From: Amborella trichopoda
Taxonomy: Eukaryota; Streptophyta; Magnoliopsida; Amborellales; Amborellaceae
DNA length: 64,000 bases
Direction: 5' to 3'
Assembly (NCBI RefSeq): GCF_000471905.2
Contig: NW_006499705.1
Location: forward strand, 1,123,781 to 1,187,780
Position 1 is the stretch's first letter; each line of letters begins with the position of its first letter. The notes under the pieces are model-generated. The model searched no databases and had not been told where the DNA came from. It was given only the letters and a program-made list of their open reading frames with translations. The position numbers were made by a program, and so were the translations under genes. This document shows, one piece after another, positions 59,359 to 64,000 of this stretch.

Positions 59359-61077
59359 AATCTACAAAGAAGTTATTTATTTTTTAGTACAAGGTGGTCA
59401 TGTTTATTTTTGTTCGTCAAAATTTAAATTGGGTGGTTGTAAGTATGTCATTGACTTGTATTTATATTAAAAAATACATGCAGGGAACTTAGTCCCCCAC
59501 TCTGGGTTCGGATGCAAACGTGTCAAAAGTTGATAGAGAAAGGAGTCTCGTCAAATTGCATTATGGGCGAGAATTGCGCCATAGGGCCATATCCCACTAG
59601 AACCACCAGCAGAGCTGGCTTCCCACACATCATAGCTTTGGAGTTCGAGAGAGATTTTGAAGTATTTAAGGAGGGAGAGTGATTTAATAAAGAACTTTAG
59701 TAAAGAGAGCAAGATCAAAGAAAGTCATAAATGAAACTATCGTTAATGAAACTAAAGAGAAAGGAGAAAATGATACTTGAGGCTAGGCCTCTAGGCCCGG
59801 CATATGAAGTCGGTGCCTGTTTAGAGTAGATTGTTGTATGATCAATTTCACTCTTTCAGGTTTAAATGGGAAAATAAATATGGGTGGAAGAGGATTCGGA
59901 AGGTCTGATTATCTAGATCGTCTTCAGGTTAGAGTGTAAAAATCTTAGGTTAAAGGTTGGGTTTTGGGTCAAGTCGGGTTTAGGTATGGTTTGGGCACGA
60001 TTTGGCAGTGCTTACATGTATAATATAAAAATTTTGGCCTCTGGTTTTAAGGTCAAGTGCCTTGTTTATAGACAAAACAGTCTTAGGATCACAATTGGAT
60101 CATTTTTTGTGTAATCTGGGGCCTTCAAATTCTGTCACGATTTCCATCAGCTTTGACGCCATTGACAACGGTACCCAATCTGCATTAATTACCATTAAAT
60201 GTGGTCAACAAAATTAAATGTTTTATAATCACGTGACTTTGGCCTGAGTACAGCTTTGTGGGTGGAGTATCAGATGCCCAATGGCAATGGAACTTGCGTT
60301 GGCACCAGTTGGACCTGCTTCATGACAAAATTGGCTACATGTCGTCTTCTGGGTGTTTTTCTGTACAATTGATGGACCAATCAGAATCCGTTGCAGTTCC
60401 GACTATATTTGGTGCAATTTCGAGCTACGATTGTGTCAATTGACTGTTTAGGCTAGGCTTCATCGTACAATTGACAGCTAATTTGATGTTTCCTCGAAAT
60501 CCGATCCGATGGTGGCACACCCTACCGTATTGACGTCTGACATGTCAATACCCAACGACACGTGTTAGTATGCACTGACACGTGACACAGGTCTGTATAT
60601 TCAGGTTGCCTTCAATTCTGATCGCCAGAGGCTTGGCGCAGGTCTTAGGGGCATCGGTGCCAATGGTGCCGGGCCTTCTCTCCTCCTTTGGTGTTGCCAA
60701 TCCGAGTTCGGATTGTCAGTTGGCTTGCGTCACCATTGGGAATGGCGTCTAGACTTTTTGCTTTTGAATCGTTTTCGATCTAGTAGTCTCGAGTCTTGAT
60801 TTTCCATGCCTTGCTTTGCAGAGGAACTCTTCAATGTTTTGAGCTCTGTCGAGCAATTTAGGGATTGTGGGCCCCAATTTACAAATGGGTCAGGATGGGT
60901 GTGAGTGGTTCAAATTCCGAGGTTGCTTGCCTAGGGCATTTTGGTCTTCCATAACTTCCTCGATCGGGATTAAGGTGTCTACAACTTGGTCCTTCGTACA
61001 ATTGTGTTTAGCTAAGGATAGAAGTAGCTAAAAAATTGGTAGAATACTAGTAAATAATATTAACACAGTGCAAATTA
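58031..61077. other. Intergenic stretch without recognised gene
   Basis: A (CA)n(TA)n microsatellite lies at 59281-59354, next to a weak family D remnant (59370-59460). The block 60120-60960 is less AT-rich and contains two GACACGTG words (about 60558 and 60580). No exon, domain or transposon end could be supported; a decayed retroelement part is possible but unproven. Confidence 0.5.
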
Positions 61078-62009
61078 GGACGTGTTTGACAACAGGAAGT
61101 TAAGGAAGGAAAAAGGAACTTCCCCATTATTAAAAAGGTTTCGTGTTTGATGCACGGAATTTATACAACAAAGAAGTTCCACCCTAGAACTTCCTTATTC
61201 CCTTGTGCTTAAGAAAAAAAGTTCTATCTAAAATGATGGAACTTAAAATAGGAACTTGGGTCCTCGAACCTTATTATGCCTCCCTCCTTATATTTATATT
61301 TATATTGTTAATTTATATTTATATTTGTATTATATTATGTTATATTATATTATATAAATTATATAATACAAATAAATATTAATAAAATAATTTATTATAT
61401 TATATATAATATGTAAGACAAATATATATTAACAAAATAAATATAAAATACACTATATTATATATTATATTATGTTGTATATAATATATGTTTTATACTT
61501 TATTGTGTAATATGCAATATGTTTTATTATATAATATACTTTATTTATAATATATATTATATATTATATTATGTTATGTTATGTATAATATATTATATAT
61601 ATTTATGTATTATAATATATTTTATTATATATTATATAATAAAATAAGTATAAATTCCACTATTATATTATGCATATATATATTATTTATATTTAAATTA
61701 TTACTATATATTTTATTTTATAATATATATTATATAATACAGAAAATATAAAATACAATATTTTATATATTATACCATTATGTATAATATAAAATATAAA
61801 ATATTTTGTTGTATAATAAAATTTATATATGTAATAGATATTTACAATACAATATATATTATATATTATATATTGTTTTATGTCTAATAGATATTTAAAT
61901 AAACATGACTTTATATTTCAACAAGTTGTCAAAATAAGTTCTTTTTTCCCAACAAAAAAGAACTTCCAATTTTCAGAGGATATTTAACTTCTAGTTATCA
62001 AACAAGCCC
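61078..62009. mobile_element. PIF/Harbinger-like (Tourist-type) non-autonomous element
   Basis: The left end GGACGTGTTTGACAAC and the complement of the right end, GGGCTTGTTTGATAAC, form an inverted repeat of the common GGGC-TGTTTGG kind. Both sides are bordered by TTA (61075-61077 and 62010-62012), the Harbinger target. GGAACTT/AAGTTCC words recur in both subterminal parts. The centre (about 61290-61890) is an ATATTATA-type low-complexity block, which probably expanded inside the element. Confidence 0.7.
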
Positions 62010-62303
62010 TTATACAAGTAATTTACTGAACATTCTAAATATTTTTTCAAATAATAAAATAGTTGTGTTGGCTATGACTTGTACATTAGTGAATAAATAA
62101 CCCTGTAGATTATTTCTATTATCAAGAGTTAGTATATAAAAATCAAGACATTGCCTATTACCTTAGAGAAAATATATGAGAACATCATATTTTATTTCAT
62201 TTTGGGAAGCATGAACAAGGACATGGGTTATGTCTAGTAAATCTCAAGTATCTAGCACTTTGGTCTAAAAAGTATTACGGCATACCATGCTCCTATAAAT
62301 AAA

Positions 62304-63263
62304 GAAAAACGTTTATATAAGGTTGAAACCTTAAAATGTAGAATTATAGATGCACCTAAAAAATCCATTAGAAAAAATTGTTTTAATGTTGAAAAAACCT
62401 ATAATTGATCATCTCGGCATAGAGATGCATGAAGATAAAAAAACAAAAGATTTTGAGTGCCAGAAATAGTGCATCTTGCAATACATTATCTAGACTATCC
62501 ATTTTCAATATTTTCATATGTTTATAGATCTACTTGATTTTAACCATTTTTGGAGTTCAAAATTTTATAGTTAGATATTAAAATAGATTTTGAGATAATC
62601 CTAAGAAATTTTTTCACCAAAATTACATGTTATAATAAAATTTGGAGGTGCGCCTTAATCATTGTTCATAAAATCGCCTGATTTAACCGCTAACCGCCCG
62701 GTTAGATCGGATCCGGTCAGTAGCCGGTTCCGGTTTTGGGCGGTTAGGGTGATCAACCGGTATCTAAAAATAAAATAAAAAAGATATATATAAATTCTCA
62801 AAAATAAGGAATTTGATTTGTAATGCATTTTTAAATATTCTTTACATTATGGTAAAAATTAAAAATTGTTTTGGTCATTAATACTCACTTTTATATTTTT
62901 TCATCTTTTTTATAAAATTTTAAAAATAGCCCTTGGAAAATATAAAATGCGTTAAATTCCATTTTTTTCATTAATTTTCAACTTCCTTTGAATGTGTTTT
63001 GTTTTAATCATTCTTCATAAGCTTTTCATATTTTAGTAGATTCTTTTTATATTTTTATATTTTTTTAACACTTGTTTGACTGTCTGGGACTTGCCTGGTT
63101 AGAGCAGTTGAATTGGCCAGTTTACCGCTTAGGCCGGTTAAACCACTTCCAGGCCCATGTCCGGTTAACAGTTCCGGTTCAATTTTGCGATTACTGGCCT
63201 TACTTGGATTGTTTAAGGTTGCAGCTATATGTTTAAGGTTGCAACTATATAAAAACCACACGC
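62304..63263 (+). mobile_element. Family A element interrupted by a hAT miniature element
   Basis: ATAAATAAA flanks the composite at 62295-62303 and 63264-63272, perfectly. The family A sequence starts GAAAAACGTTTATATAAGG, runs to 62659, resumes at 63205 and ends TATAAAAACCACACGC. A short duplication of GTTTAAGGTTGCA is present before the right end. The insert is listed separately. Confidence 0.88.
62660..63196. mobile_element. 537-bp hAT miniature element nested in family A
   Basis: The left end is CATTGTTCATAAAATCGCC and the complement of the right end is CAGTAATCGCAAAATTG. Flanks GCCTTAAT (62652-62659) and GCCTTACT (63197-63204) match at seven of eight positions. Both subterminal parts are dense in CCGGTTA/TAACCGG words. 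The left end resembles the termini of the large hAT element, which may belong to the same group. Confidence 0.82.
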
Positions 63264-63272
63264 ATAAATAAA

Positions 63273-64000
63273 TGCTTTAAATAAAATATAATTTATTATG
63301 AATATATAACATGAAGTTTAAAAAAGTTTACAACTAAAAAATAAGATTACTCATCGCAATAAACTTTAAGATATAAATTTTCTAGATGCCATACTTAAGT
63401 GATATTTGATGTATTGTTTTAACAAAAAATATAAGATAATATATGCAAATAATCTTGTATTTTTTATGTGGTCCCATAATTTGTGAAAAAATTAATCTCG
63501 AGACAAATATTGTAGTCAATTGGATTCATTAAATTCAATTTTCATTCTCTCGTATTTATTCTTGATTTATATGGTCTTACCTGGTTTATGGTTGTTTGTG
63601 CATATTGAATGCATTGAAAGATCTCTCTTTAATTGATCACATCATGGAAAACAAAAACTACCGATAATGAGAGACCTCTGTATAGAATATGACCGGTTTG
63701 TTACCCTAAATGCCTTCTCCAAGGAAGTGCGAGTTATGCATAACCCTACATTGGTAGGGCTATCCCTTAGTTCTTAGTGTCATTTGGAGTCTATGCTCCC
63801 TTACTGCCATGTGAATCACTATACTCAATATGGGTCCATAGCTTCCCATTTAAGTTAATTTGCCTATCACAACTTTGACAGAAAGAAAGCAGTATGATAA
63901 CCACAGGGTCTCTAAACGTATTATACAATCGATTCTGCTCAATTTCTTAGAAGGGTTTTGTTAGGGTACTCCTGCACATGTTAAGGTCTTGTTAGTGTAC
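63273..64000. other. Right-edge stretch without recognised feature
   Basis: 63273-63640 is AT-rich. 63640-64000 is more balanced in composition and contains ATGCATAACCCTACATTGG. I cannot assign it; it might be part of a larger element continuing right of the window. Confidence 0.4.

Noticed and set aside
59490-60960. Possible solo LTR
   Set aside because: I could not find TG...CA borders, a target duplication or a primer-binding site.
1-64000. CRISPR arrays, operons or bacterial ribosome-binding sites
   Set aside because: The window is plant nuclear DNA; its repeats are microsatellites, minisatellites or transposons without spacer-repeat structure.

Overview
The window is nuclear DNA from a flowering plant. 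It is AT-rich, has spliced genes with GT-AG introns and carries plant-type transposons. I cannot name the species. The genes suggest an angiosperm, and nothing clearly points to a grass. Two host genes are supported, and most of the rest is transposable elements and their remains.

Left end (1-5400): a minus-strand homeodomain-leucine zipper class IV (HD-ZIP IV) gene of the HDG11/HDG12 type. Seven coding exons join in frame between 4186 and 260 (452 residues), and the gene runs off the left edge inside its START domain. Introns and the upstream leader are rich in CT/GA microsatellite.

5.4-31 kb: no host protein gene. It holds a degenerate tandem array (6.4-7.8 kb), a ~90-bp tandem repeat (11.5 kb), a complete 5.2-kb hAT transposon with 8-bp target duplication and an amber-riddled transposase (15633-20839), a 1.48-kb long-TIR Mutator-like element with perfect 9-bp target duplication (21466-22946), a decayed tRNA-Thr(AGT) copy, and many short non-autonomous elements.

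31-37.4 kb: an essentially full-length L1-type LINE (31169-37433) with a 17-bp target duplication and broken ORF1 and ORF2.

37.5-64 kb: a small secreted TPD1-like cysteine-rich protein gene (43781-45151, two exons, TATA box, poly(A) signal) among GA-, AT- and G-rich repeats. Further miniature elements follow, then a PIF/Harbinger-like element (61078-62009) and a hAT miniature element nested in a Mutator-like one (62304-63263).

The most unusual theme is a set of ~120-400-bp miniature elements, here called families A-D. They are flanked by 9-10-bp target duplications, the Mutator signature. In families A and B each end carries its own self-complementary module (A: core GGTTGCAACC; B: GAGCC..GGCTC), while the outer termini and internal sequence are shared. 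More than ten have readable duplications, some are nested, and two lie in the TPD1-like intron. All claims come from reading the sequence; no database search was possible.
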